Virus record (IMG/VR): IMGVR_UViG_3300034418_003885
Span: 1 to 37,094 of that record
From: a virus
Length of the DNA stretch: 37,094 nucleotides
Direction: 5' to 3' (one strand)
Made by a program: the position numbers and the translations under genes. The notes below the pieces were generated by a model that was not told where the DNA came from, ran no database searches, and worked only from the letters and a program-made list of their open reading frames with translations. Shown here one piece after another: positions 9,132 through 15,778 of the stretch; the first letter of the stretch is position 1; each line of letters begins with the position of its first letter.

Positions 9132-10895
9132 TCAGCCTCCGAGTTGTGCGAGTAGAGCTTCAATACCGCCAGCACCCTGCTCAGGTGGTGGAGCCATCGG
9201 TGCCTCAGCACCCATCCCTGGCATAGCCAAACCAGGCATACCTTCAGGTGCGCCAGCCGGAACTTCCGCTGCTTGACGTTCACGGGCTTCCTCATCAACT
9301 TCTTTAACAGCGTCAAACAACGATTTCTTTTCCAACATCACTTTCTTAGTGAGCGATGCTAGATCGGCAGGCTGGTACGGACCTTCTGGGTTAGCGGCCT
9401 GCTGCTGGATGGATGCCAACAACGCTGCCTCAATTCCTTCGGCGGTGATGCGATCACGCTCTAGTTCTGGATCGCTAATCATCGGATCGGCTTCACGGGC
9501 AGATTCTTTTGACATCATGCCAGTACCCATACGCTGACCCAAACCGATAATCAGGTTGTTAACATCGGAACCAGAAGCCGAATACGAAACGTAGTGGAAA
9601 TCGGTTTCCCAAATTTTGTTCGGGGTGTAATCAACTTTGCCGGACTGTGCGCGCCCCGGCATAAAGAATGATTTGGGTTGCGAACCGAAATAAGCTTTCT
9701 CGATTGCGATAGCAACCTTGTCTTCTTCCAGCAGAGAAGATGCAAACAGGTCTTGTGCTTCCTGCACTCGGTAGTCCACAACTGCTGACAGCACGTTTTC
9801 GCCACGGCGACCTGTACGAATGTTTGTGCCAGATTCGCCACCGAACTCTGCTGGGATTGCACCTTCCAAACGTTCCTGCCGTTCAATGCGGTCAAGAGCC
9901 GTATCGGTTTTGTAGCCGGGGTTGACCTGCTGGATCTGTAGGTCGCCACCTTTGATAATGCCCAGCTCGCCACGCTTACCGTCAGCCAACGCAATAATTT
10001 CAGGGTTCTCACCGGGGCGGGCAACCAGATATTCGTCTGGAAAAATGCCTCGCTCAATAGCGATTTCTGTTAATGCTTGTAGACGCGCACGGGTGTAAAA
10101 CATTCCGAGCATGTCATCAAACTGTCCTCGTGGTGTGTCAAGCGTGATGCGTTGCGGGATAATTACCAGCGGGCAACCGGCACGGTTAACGATGCGCTCC
10201 AGTTCAAGCACTTCCATACCAGCACGTTCCATGTAGTTCAGCGACGGATCATCCTCTGCGCCCAGCACACCAACCACAATTTCGTTCTCGCAAACATATT
10301 CCAGCAACGTAAACTGGGTGTCTGGTTCTGGTCGGCCAACCCGTAGACGGCCATCAACCTGCGGACCGTACATTTGGATGAGCCACGAGTACGGTTTGCG
10401 ATAGGTAAAGATCACGTTCTCTGGGACAGGGTTGTCTGGATCTTCGTTCGGTGACGGGTAGGTGTCAAGCGGGTTACGCAAATGCCATTTCGGTGCGTTC
10501 GTACGGAAACACGGCTTCACTACGACAGGTGACATTGAGTAGCCGAGCAGATGGCGGGCGCGTCGCCGGAGCTTCATGTTCATCCGGTTCTGATCCCACA
10601 TCGCCAACATTGCTTTGTGGCGCAGCGAAGCCAAATCTTTAGAACGTTCCGAACCTTCCTTCATTGGAGGAAAGTACGGGTGTGGCATTGTGGATGCAAC
10701 ACGCATCGACATTTGGTCAAGGCCAACAGACAGCAAGTTGGCGACAGATGCTTTAGCGTTCTTGTCTAGTTCGTTCAACGGAACGATCACGTCGCCTTTA
10801 GCAAGTTCACGCACCTTCAACATTTGGTCGTGGACTGGACCCAGTATCCGGCGACGATGATTGTACATCGCTACAATTTCTTCGATAGTCCTCAC
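9132..10895 (-). CDS. Portal protein
   Basis: A protein of about 587 residues with the layout of a phage portal: a helical N-terminus, a clip/stem region and a long helical crown, ending in a Pro/Gly/Met-rich tail (residues 540-587). The segment with RTGRRGENVLSAVVDYRVQEA is typical of portal stem helices. It follows terminase and precedes the internal proteins and capsid, as in most tailed phages. Portals form the 12-fold ring that admits DNA and bears the tail adaptor. Two GTG codons compete as start, at 10901 and 10895. I prefer 10895 because GGAG lies 5 bases upstream of it, while it touches the 10901 codon. Confidence 0.88.
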   Translation of the reverse strand: MRTIEEIVAMYNHRRRILGPVHDQMLKVRELAKGDVIVPLNELDKNAKASVANLLSVGLDQMSMRVASTMPHPYFPPMKEGSERSKDLASLRHKAMLAMWDQNRMNMKLRRRARHLLGYSMSPVVVKPCFRTNAPKWHLRNPLDTYPSPNEDPDNPVPENVIFTYRKPYSWLIQMYGPQVDGRLRVGRPEPDTQFTLLEYVCENEIVVGVLGAEDDPSLNYMERAGMEVLELERIVNRAGCPLVIIPQRITLDTPRGQFDDMLGMFYTRARLQALTEIAIERGIFPDEYLVARPGENPEIIALADGKRGELGIIKGGDLQIQQVNPGYKTDTALDRIERQERLEGAIPAEFGGESGTNIRTGRRGENVLSAVVDYRVQEAQDLFASSLLEEDKVAIAIEKAYFGSQPKSFFMPGRAQSGKVDYTPNKIWETDFHYVSYSASGSDVNNLIIGLGQRMGTGMMSKESAREADPMISDPELERDRITAEGIEAALLASIQQQAANPEGPYQPADLASLTKKVMLEKKSLFDAVKEVDEEARERQAAEVPAGAPEGMPGLAMPGMGAEAPMAPPPEQGAGGIEALLAQLGG

Positions 10896-10937
10896 GCGCA
10901 CTCCAAGATAGTTGACAGTCTTACGCTAAGGATACCA

Positions 10938-11030
10938 TTATCCGCAGCAGTGATGCTTCAATCCGCAGTGCGGGCATCGCCAACGGGTTGCCACCGGGTC
11001 AAACTGTTTAGAACAGTTTTCGCAAATCAA
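10938..11030 (-). CDS. 30-residue zinc-ribbon peptide
   Basis: A very short frame between portal and the small basic gene. It begins at a TTG codon (11030-11028) and ends TAA at 10940-10938. The translation begins LICENCSKQFDPVATRW and continues CPHCG, ending HHCCG. The CxxC...CxxC pairs 13 residues apart are a textbook zinc ribbon, too ordered to be chance in 93 bases. No ATG or GTG is available in frame and the ribosome site is weak, so the exact start is uncertain. It may act with terminase or portal during packaging, but only position supports that. Confidence 0.6.
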   Translation of the reverse strand: MICENCSKQFDPVATRWRCPHCGLKHHCCG

Positions 11031-11061
11031 TTTAACAACTAATAATTAGTTGCAAATTTGA

Positions 11062-11289
11062 TTAGCGGCCACGTCGGTTGCGAGGAATCTTCACCATAGC
11101 GCGAACGAAATCCAAATTTGGATGTGAATAGGTTTCTGCCGCTGTGCGTGAAGGATTTAATCGGGTGGTGCCTCGGACGCGTGCATCAGCCGCAGTCATG
11201 GCTCGCTCGCGACTTGACCGAGTTGTGCGTCCAGACCCGCGACCAGATGTATACGGATTTTTGTTTTTTGGCATTCTACCTTTTGGCAT
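11062..11289 (-). CDS. Small basic protein downstream of terminase
   Basis: A 75-residue, very basic protein beginning MPKGRMPKNKNPYTSG and rich in Arg, Lys, Ser and Thr, with a basic end (RAMVKIPRNRRGR). The ATG at 11289 has AAAGGA 6 bases upstream and is preferred over a longer frame that would overlap the terminase stop. It probably binds nucleic acid or an acidic partner. Basic proteins next to terminase may be packaging accessories, but I do not recognise this family. Confidence 0.55.
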   Translation of the reverse strand: MPKGRMPKNKNPYTSGRGSGRTTRSSRERAMTAADARVRGTTRLNPSRTAAETYSHPNLDFVRAMVKIPRNRRGR

Positions 11290-11327
11290 TGGTATTCCTT
11301 TGTTCGTAACCTTGACACAGTATAGCA

Positions 11328-13313
11328 CTACGCATCAATAAGAAAGGAAGGTCGCCACATGCGAGGTGGACGTTTAGGTTCCGTCAACTTCGGGGCGTGC
11401 AACAACATAAACCACAACGCCATTGCCAAGTCAGTCCCCTTCTTCTTGTCACGAGTCCAAGTTTCCAACTCTTGCACCAACGCCAACGTTTTCCAGTTCT
11501 CCGACATGCGAGGCAACCGCAACGAACCTGACCTGACAACCGGAGGAATCAACGCTTCCAAACCAAAGTTCTCATCCAGCTTGTTGCGTGACGTGGTATG
11601 CGGGATTACCAGCACCTGTCGTAACGCCTGCCAACGTCGCACAAAATCGTGTGCCAACAAAAACCGTTGCGCTGCGTTAATCTCAACAACAATATGTGAC
11701 ACCGGATACCCCATGTCCTCGGCACGATCACACCAGTCGTCAAGAATTCCGGTATATCGGCCAGTAGACATATCGTAACCGAGCAGGTCTTCTGCTGTAA
11801 GTTTGGTGCGTTCGATATCGACAACGTGATACAAACCGAGATCGGGCTGATAGATAGTCCAAATAACCCCCCAAAAGTTTGCTGGCGAAGGGTCAACCGA
11901 AATGATTGACACCCACGGCGGTTTCAACCCACGAATAATGTTTCCCGGGAAACGGTCACGGTCAATGCAACCCGGATATTCCACACCGTCTGATGCGATA
12001 CCGCCAATCAACTGTGGGCGTTCCACAAGCTGATAATCCAAATCTATGTCTTCCTGCTGGTAGACAACACGAAACTTTTGTGGCTGGTTGTATCGGACAA
12101 ACGACAGGTCTTTCCACGGTAAACGCACCGGATCAAGCAACGGTCCTTCCGGCCATGCCGGTGCATCCTTACGGCGGGACTGTTTACCGGTGTCCAACTC
12201 TTCGTAATACGCTTTGTAAATCAGGTGATGGTACTTCGGTATGCGTACTGGGTCAGCCAAAGAGTCTTCTGCGGTTGCATCCTCGCCGTCATCCTCTTCA
12301 ATGTCGTCGTACGTCACTTTGTCTAAACAATGTTTGTACAAGTCGCCGGGGCCGAGCCTCTGACCGATCACATTCACCAGCCCGCCAGGGTCACAGCGTG
12401 CCTCAGCCATAGAATCCCAGCGTTCCAGTAGCCGGTCACGGGCAACAGATTCTTTAGCGTTTTCCGGTGAGGCCACATCGTCAAACAAGCACAGGTCGGC
12501 ACGGTGACCGATGAACTCTGAGTCGATACCGTACGCAGAAACGGTGGGTTCTTTGTTGTCTAGCCCGCCAGGAATGAACTGTTCCACCACAAATTCTTCT
12601 GCACGCCACAACGAACCGGAAGCTAACGGTTTGAACCTGCCGTAGTCTTGGGCGAGGCAGCCTTCTGCGTCTACCGCCAGCCCTTTCTTCACTTGTTCTG
12701 GGTCAACAGTCAAAGCGACAGGCCGTTCAAGGGTTTCACGGATACGTCGAGAGTATTGTTTTGCTAGTGTTTGCGAGATCGAGCCGATAAGGACTCGGAT
12801 CGCACGGTTCCTTACGATACACCAGACTGCTACGTCGTGAAAAAGCGTGGATTTTCCGGCACCGGGTGGACAGTTGAGTACCAGAAATTCTTTTTCTTCG
12901 GATTCTAGGTGTTGAACAATTTTGTATGCTGCGTCTACCTGCCAGGGTGACGGGACTCGACCTAGATAGACGCGCCGGAAGTAGTCAAAGTCGTCCCAGC
13001 CTCGTTTTGCTCGTTCGTTCAGACGCTCATATGGGATGACTGGTGGCAGGTCACCGGCTTCGTCAATGACAGATCGTAGTTCTCGGCGTTCCCTACCAGA
13101 GTTTGCGTTCGCTTTTTTAACTCCGAGGTCTGCGGCAGCTTGATCGGCTTCAATTTTGCGGCGTTTCGCATCCCATTTTTGGCCGGTGTTGTAATGGATG
13201 CCCGCAATTTTGCAGGCTTCTTTGATGGAGATACCTGCTGCACGGGCTTGCCAGAAACGGGCTTTGTCTTCTAACGGTACGTTGCGTCTACCTGACCGGT
13301 CTGTTCCTGACAT
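11328..13313 (-). CDS. terL: Terminase large subunit with N-terminal helix-turn-helix
   Basis: A 661-residue packaging motor that drives DNA into the procapsid and cuts it. Residues 12-50 form a helix-turn-helix (AGISIKEACKIAGIHYNTGQKW) like those of small terminase subunits. The ATPase domain has Walker A CPPGAGKST (148-156) and Walker B LCLFDD (274-279). The nuclease domain has SVDPS (472-476), an acidic residue in VVEINAA (E544) and D628 in GTDLAMALWF. No separate small subunit is evident, so the fused domain may recognise DNA. The ATG at 13313 has only a weak ribosome site. It is the first gene of the leftward late operon. Confidence 0.95.
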   Translation of the reverse strand: MSGTDRSGRRNVPLEDKARFWQARAAGISIKEACKIAGIHYNTGQKWDAKRRKIEADQAAADLGVKKANANSGRERRELRSVIDEAGDLPPVIPYERLNERAKRGWDDFDYFRRVYLGRVPSPWQVDAAYKIVQHLESEEKEFLVLNCPPGAGKSTLFHDVAVWCIVRNRAIRVLIGSISQTLAKQYSRRIRETLERPVALTVDPEQVKKGLAVDAEGCLAQDYGRFKPLASGSLWRAEEFVVEQFIPGGLDNKEPTVSAYGIDSEFIGHRADLCLFDDVASPENAKESVARDRLLERWDSMAEARCDPGGLVNVIGQRLGPGDLYKHCLDKVTYDDIEEDDGEDATAEDSLADPVRIPKYHHLIYKAYYEELDTGKQSRRKDAPAWPEGPLLDPVRLPWKDLSFVRYNQPQKFRVVYQQEDIDLDYQLVERPQLIGGIASDGVEYPGCIDRDRFPGNIIRGLKPPWVSIISVDPSPANFWGVIWTIYQPDLGLYHVVDIERTKLTAEDLLGYDMSTGRYTGILDDWCDRAEDMGYPVSHIVVEINAAQRFLLAHDFVRRWQALRQVLVIPHTTSRNKLDENFGLEALIPPVVRSGSLRLPRMSENWKTLALVQELETWTRDKKKGTDLAMALWFMLLHAPKLTEPKRPPRMWRPSFLIDA

Positions 13314-13400
13314 CCATCACATGATACACGGAGAGCAGGCCGTACGCCGCTTTATTTTTTAGGAGGTGGGTGAACGACCCGCTCTATCCGTGCAATACAT

Positions 13401-13420
13401 AACTCGAACCCCTCCGAGTT
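13401..13420. promoter_or_regulatory. Operator-like dyad overlapping the early promoter
   Basis: AACTCG (13401-13406) and CGAGTT (13415-13420) form an inverted repeat around an 8-base centre. The right arm overlaps the -35 of the rightward promoter at 13419. In the divergent region between late and early genes this is a plausible binding site for a regulator. The protein that would bind it is unknown. Confidence 0.4.
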
Positions 13421-13448
13421 GCAGAAAGCATACCACAGGTGCTACAGT
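13419..13448 (+). promoter_or_regulatory. Early promoter for the replication initiator
   Basis: TTGCAG (13419-13424), an 18-base spacer and TACAGT (13443-13448) preceded by TGC (extended -10). The same -10 hexamer TACAGT recurs in the strong promoter at 14910-14938, which supports it as a phage-preferred form. Transcription would start near 13455, about 30 bases before the initiator ATG. Confidence 0.6.
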
Positions 13449-13478
13449 GAACACAACCGTTCAACACGGTTGCTGTAG
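13442..13478 (+). promoter_or_regulatory. Inverted repeat at the early transcription start
   Basis: Outer arms CTACAG (13442-13447) and CTGTAG (13473-13478) enclose CAACCGT (13454-13460) and ACGGTTG (13466-13472) with a 5-base loop. The element spans the predicted transcription start and lies just before the GGAGG ribosome site (13478-13482). It could be an operator for autoregulation by the initiator or a 5'-leader hairpin. Confidence 0.4.
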
Positions 13479-13486
13479 GAGGCAAA

Positions 13487-14260
13487 ATGCAATACGAAAT
13501 CAGTGCAACAGACTACTTTGCGATCATCCCCGAAAAAGTCCTGTACGCAGACATCAGTCACATCTCGGTACGCATCTACGGAGTGTTACGCAGACACGCA
13601 GACCAAACAGGAAGCTGCCACCCCGGACGGGCAAGAATAGCGAAACTCGCACACACAAGCGCAAGTTCAGTAGACCGAGCCATACAAGAACTCGTCGAAC
13701 ACGGCTTCATCACCGTCCACCACAGACGCAACCCCGACAATCCACAACAAATGCTGTCAAACAGGTACGTTATCCACAGCACCCCTCCCGCCCATGACCA
13801 TACCCCTCCCGTGGGTGATGATACCCCCCTCCCGCTGGTGACGACACCCCCTCCCGCCAGTGACGAAGTAACCATAGCCATAGAACCAAAGCCAATAAAC
13901 CACTTCGAGGAATGGTGGAACACCTACCCGAAACGGGTCAACCGCAAAGCCGCACAAAAAGCATGGAAAACAGCAACCAAAACAACCAGCCCACAAGCAA
14001 TCATTGAAGCAACACGCCAACAAATCGCAACAACAGGCAGCCCACTATCAAGAGAAGACATCTACATCCCGATGCCATCCTCCTGGCTCAACGCAGGAAG
14101 CCACCTCGACCAATACGGAACCACAGAACCATCCAGACCATACGACCAACCAACACCCCATCACTGCAACAGATGCGACAGCACCGGACACATCACAAAA
14201 ACAGATGAAAAAGGCTACTCATACGCACACCCATGCCCAAACTGCAATGATATAATCTAA
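13487..14260 (+). CDS. Replication initiator: winged-helix N-terminus, zinc-ribbon C-terminus
   Basis: A 257-residue protein. Residues 25-95 form a winged-helix domain of the phage/plasmid replication type (ISVRIYGVLRRHADQTG, then HTSASSVDRAIQELVEHGF). Residues 100-125 are a Pro/Thr/Asp linker encoded by the iteron DNA. Residues 139-205 (FEEWWNTYPKRVNRKAAQKAW ... PMPSSWLNAG) are a motif common in phage replication organisers. The C-terminus has CNRCDSTGH and CPNCN, a DnaJ-like zinc ribbon. The ATG has GGAGG 4 bases upstream. It presumably binds the iterons inside its own gene and recruits host replication proteins, as lambda O does. No helicase gene is present, so the host one is probably used. 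Confidence 0.82.
   Translation: MQYEISATDYFAIIPEKVLYADISHISVRIYGVLRRHADQTGSCHPGRARIAKLAHTSASSVDRAIQELVEHGFITVHHRRNPDNPQQMLSNRYVIHSTPPAHDHTPPVGDDTPLPLVTTPPPASDEVTIAIEPKPINHFEEWWNTYPKRVNRKAAQKAWKTATKTTSPQAIIEATRQQIATTGSPLSREDIYIPMPSSWLNAGSHLDQYGTTEPSRPYDQPTPHHCNRCDSTGHITKTDEKGYSYAHPCPNCNDII
13770..13867 (+). other. Putative replication origin: DnaA box plus four iterons
   Basis: A perfect DnaA box TTATCCACA at 13770-13778 is followed by four copies of a 20-bp unit, CCCCTCCCG, then 3 variable bases, then RTGAYSAN. The copies lie at 13782-13801, 13803-13822, 13826-13845 and 13848-13867. Start-to-start distances are 21, 23 and 22 bp, so the third copy sits in a different codon phase from the other three, yet its bases are kept. 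That argues the DNA, not the peptide, is conserved. The array lies inside the initiator gene, as lambda origin iterons lie inside gene O. Confidence 0.75.
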
Positions 14261-14607
14261 CCACCGGCCCACGCAGGCCGCTCAGGTCGTACCCTCGTTG
14301 CACAGGGCGGGACGCAACCCACGGAAACGTGGTCGATCTCTCATGCGTAAACGACGATCCCATAGGAACTCTCGCTAAGGCAGGAAGACGAGAGAAGCAC
14401 GAACCCGCGAGGGCGACAAAAACCAACCTAAACGTAAAGCTCCACGACAACGAGCGGGAATCAGGAACAGCGGCACCCTGATGGGGGACAAACACCTCCC
14501 TAAGTTCCCAACCAATCCAACAAAACCACACATCTCAAACACAGATAATATGGATGTACGGCCCCCCTGCCTTCGGCAGATAGCCGGTCGGCTGGCGGCA
14601 CCGAAGG
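14261..14607 (+). ncRNA. Candidate structured RNA downstream of the initiator gene
   Basis: No credible gene lies here. Instead there is a chain of hairpins, starting 5 bases after the initiator stop: CGGCC/GGCCG (14265-14280), GTTGC/GCAAC (14297-14318), CCACG-GAAA-CGTGG with a GNRA loop (14319-14332), CTCTCG/CGAGAG (14369-14394), ATCAGG/CCTGAT (14460-14482) and GGGGG/CTCCC (14483-14500, one G-U). Last is CCTTCGG/CCGAAGG (14570-14607), enclosing AGCC-GGTC-GGCT. Such density suggests a folded RNA or a structured part of the origin. I could not match it to a known family. It is not a recognisable tRNA or tmRNA. Confidence 0.5.
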
Positions 14608-14653
14608 TAACCCCTCTGGCGTTATTCATCATAATGTGGGCGTGGGGGCATGG

Positions 14654-14770
14654 CGAACAAACGTTCGATTGTGGATAACCCCCCCCATCGTGTAAAGGTT
14701 GCCTAACATGTTAGGGATGCTTAACACAGTGCGCCTATGGTCGAACGTATGTTTGTCGAACATGTGTTTG
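14654..14770. promoter_or_regulatory. Regulatory/origin cluster: 15-bp repeats, DnaA box, 14-bp palindrome
   Basis: Three copies of a 15-bp motif TCGAACGTATGTTTG: two head-to-tail without a gap (14741-14755 and 14756-14770) and one inverted (14654-14668), each with two mismatches to the first. A perfect DnaA box on the minus strand (TGTGGATAA, 14670-14678) is followed by eight C residues. The perfect palindrome CCTAACATGTTAGG lies at 14702-14715. Bases 14771-14822 are GT-rich and hold nothing else I recognise. This may be a second part of the origin or operators for the promoters just downstream. Confidence 0.5.
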
Positions 14771-14822
14771 GGGTATCGTTGGGTGTGATGGGTGGCTATC
14801 TGAAAGAATGATGGGTGTGGGG

Positions 14823-14851
14823 TTGACATTGGTGTGATGGTGTGTTATGGT
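14823..14851 (+). promoter_or_regulatory. Strong early promoter (distal of a tandem pair)
   Basis: Consensus -35 TTGACA (14823-14828), a 17-base spacer and -10 TATGGT (14846-14851) with an extended TGT before it. It drives the small early genes from 14966 rightward and would place the hairpins at 14859-14891 in its leader RNA. Confidence 0.65.
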
Positions 14852-14858
14852 GTTGTTA

Positions 14859-14891
14859 TCGGGTTGAGAGAGAACCCGAAAGAAATTTCGG
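14859..14891 (+). promoter_or_regulatory. Two mutually exclusive leader hairpins
   Basis: TCGGGTT (14859-14865) pairs with AACCCGA (14873-14879) around a 7-base loop. CCGAAA (14876-14881) pairs with TTTCGG (14886-14891) around a GAAA loop. The two share bases 14876-14879 and cannot form together, the arrangement of an attenuator-type switch. There is no T-run, so any effect on transcription is uncertain. Confidence 0.4.
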
Positions 14892-14909
14892 AAAGTTTTG
14901 CGAAATGGG

Positions 14910-14938
14910 TTGACAAGTTCGCAAGTTTCTGATACAGT
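14910..14938 (+). promoter_or_regulatory. Strong early promoter (proximal of a tandem pair)
   Basis: TTGACA (14910-14915), a 17-base spacer and TACAGT (14933-14938). The -10 is the same hexamer as in the initiator promoter. Transcription would start near 14945, about 20 bases before the ATG at 14966. Confidence 0.7.
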
Positions 14939-14949
14939 GTTATCAACAT

Positions 14950-14965
14950 AGAGAAAGAGAGAGAT
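14950..14965 (+). promoter_or_regulatory. Purine-rich repeated leader, copy 1
   Basis: AGAGAAAGAGAGAGAT directly precedes the ATG at 14966. It belongs to a repeated translation leader found before at least six early genes (15202, 15705, 16229, 16921, 17320). It contains no GGAGG, unlike the ribosome sites of the minus-strand genes. Confidence 0.6.
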
Positions 14966-15157
14966 ATGAGAAATTCCGAGGCTCGTTTCAAGGGTAAGGA
15001 GATAGCGTTTGTGAATGGTGTTTATTACCGTTGCGTAGACGATGGGGCGTGGGATGAACTCGCCAACACATACGAGTGGAATTCTGCCGAGTCCCAACTT
15101 GTTCGTGAACATTACGAGCGTGCTTTAGACCGTATTGAGACATTTCTAGGTATCTGA
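14966..15157 (+). CDS. Small early protein, unknown function
   Basis: A 63-residue protein beginning MRNSEARFKGKEIAFVNG, with a basic start and an acidic, helical end (ERALDRIETFLGI). It is the first gene behind the tandem promoters, so it is probably made early and abundantly. No domain was recognised. Placement suggests a host-takeover or anti-defence role, which is inference only. Confidence 0.6.
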   Translation: MRNSEARFKGKEIAFVNGVYYRCVDDGAWDELANTYEWNSAESQLVREHYERALDRIETFLGI

Positions 15158-15201
15158 GACTGACCTACTCAACCTGAGCATGTTGTAAAACTGCTCAACC
15201 C

Positions 15202-15220
15202 AACAACAGAGAAAGAGAGA
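15202..15220 (+). promoter_or_regulatory. Purine-rich repeated leader, copy 2
   Basis: AACAACAGAGAAAGAGAGA, 4 bases before the ATG at 15225. The identical 19 bases recur at 15705-15723 and 17320-17338. An upstream hairpin TGAGCA/TGCTCA lies within the 67-base gap between the genes. Confidence 0.65.
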
Positions 15221-15224
15221 CAAC

Positions 15225-15533
15225 ATGACATATTCACACGAGGCAACAGAGTTGCGTCTGTACATTGTGAACGATCATCATTTATGGATGGATCGTCGCC
15301 CAGAGTTCTGGCGAAACCTTGATCGGCATATGGTGCGAGGCAACTTCGACAGTGATAAGGCGATCACGTTACTGATGTATCTTGTCAGTGAGGCAGCTCG
15401 CCAGTATTGTAAGGAGTTCGGCGGTACTGTTCGCAGTGTGTTCCCTAAGGATGTGCGAGAGAGTGTCGCACGCCATCTCTTAGAGTGTTACGCTGACGAC
15501 TTGCGTGACGCAGAATGTGAGATGGCATCGTGA
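15225..15533 (+). CDS. Early protein of a widespread phage family of unknown function
   Basis: A 102-residue protein. The pattern LRLYIVNDHHLW ... NFDSDKAITLLMYLVSEAARQYCKEFG ... VFPKDVRESVARHLLE resembles a small family I recall from many marine and actinobacterial phages and some mobile elements, in which DSDKA and the final FP..VR..A segment are the most constant parts. No activity is known to me. It is preceded by the 19-base leader repeat, and its stop overlaps the next GTG start. Confidence 0.7.
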   Translation: MTYSHEATELRLYIVNDHHLWMDRRPEFWRNLDRHMVRGNFDSDKAITLLMYLVSEAARQYCKEFGGTVRSVFPKDVRESVARHLLECYADDLRDAECEMAS

Positions 15534-15778
15534 GCGCAGTCTGGCAGAGTCCGAGCGATCGAGCAAAAGACTCAGCGCACACGCAGGGTTACGAATTAGA
15601 GTGCTATTCGTGTGGCAAGGTTGGCGAAATTGGCGAGCAGTTTCGTCTAGTTAGTTGGGGTCGCCAATGTTGCGACTGCCAGAGTTACGAGGTTCACGTT
15701 ACACAACAACAGAGAAAGAGAGAGAGAAATGAGAACAACGTATTGTGTGTGGTATGCGAGTGCAGGTTGCCTACCTGA
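15530..15778 (+). CDS. Small zinc-ribbon early protein
   Basis: An 82-residue protein starting at GTG within TCGTGA, a 4-base overlap with the previous stop. Residues 23-52 hold CYSCG and CCDC, a CxxC...CxxC zinc ribbon. The C-terminal 25 residues are translated from the leader repeat of the next gene (VTQQQRKRERNENN) and overlap that gene by 50 bases, which is unusual. They may be a by-product of lacking an earlier stop. A DNA- or protein-binding role is likely but unspecified. Confidence 0.55.
   Translation: MSAVWQSPSDRAKDSAHTQGYELECYSCGKVGEIGEQFRLVSWGRQCCDCQSYEVHVTQQQRKRERNENNVLCVVCECRLPT
15705..15723 (+). promoter_or_regulatory. Purine-rich repeated leader, copy 3
   Basis: AACAACAGAGAAAGAGAGA, identical to the copies at 15202 and 17320 and extended by GAGAA up to the ATG at 15729. 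It lies inside the coding end of the preceding gene. Confidence 0.65.

Noticed and set aside
10912-10941. Plus-strand promoter TTGACA-18-CATTAT
   Set aside because: It would direct transcription antisense into the terminase side with no plus-strand gene to serve. The -10 is poor and it lies over the portal leader and zinc-ribbon gene.
13340-13362. Terminator from the T-rich stretch TTTATTTTTT
   Set aside because: The preceding GGCCGTACGCC forms only a 3-bp stem, and no plus-strand gene ends there.
14193-14531. Long open frame on the minus strand (112 codons) across the gene-free region
   Set aside because: It has no ribosome site, Trp/Cys/Arg-rich unnatural composition, overlaps the end of the initiator gene, and lies exactly on the hairpin chain. 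Open frames like this commonly appear opposite structured RNA.
14481-14678. Plus-strand frame of 65 codons beginning MGDKHLPKFPTNPTKPH
   Set aside because: No ribosome site or family, and it runs through the 7-bp stem at 14570-14607 and towards the DnaA box. The RNA or regulatory reading is better supported.
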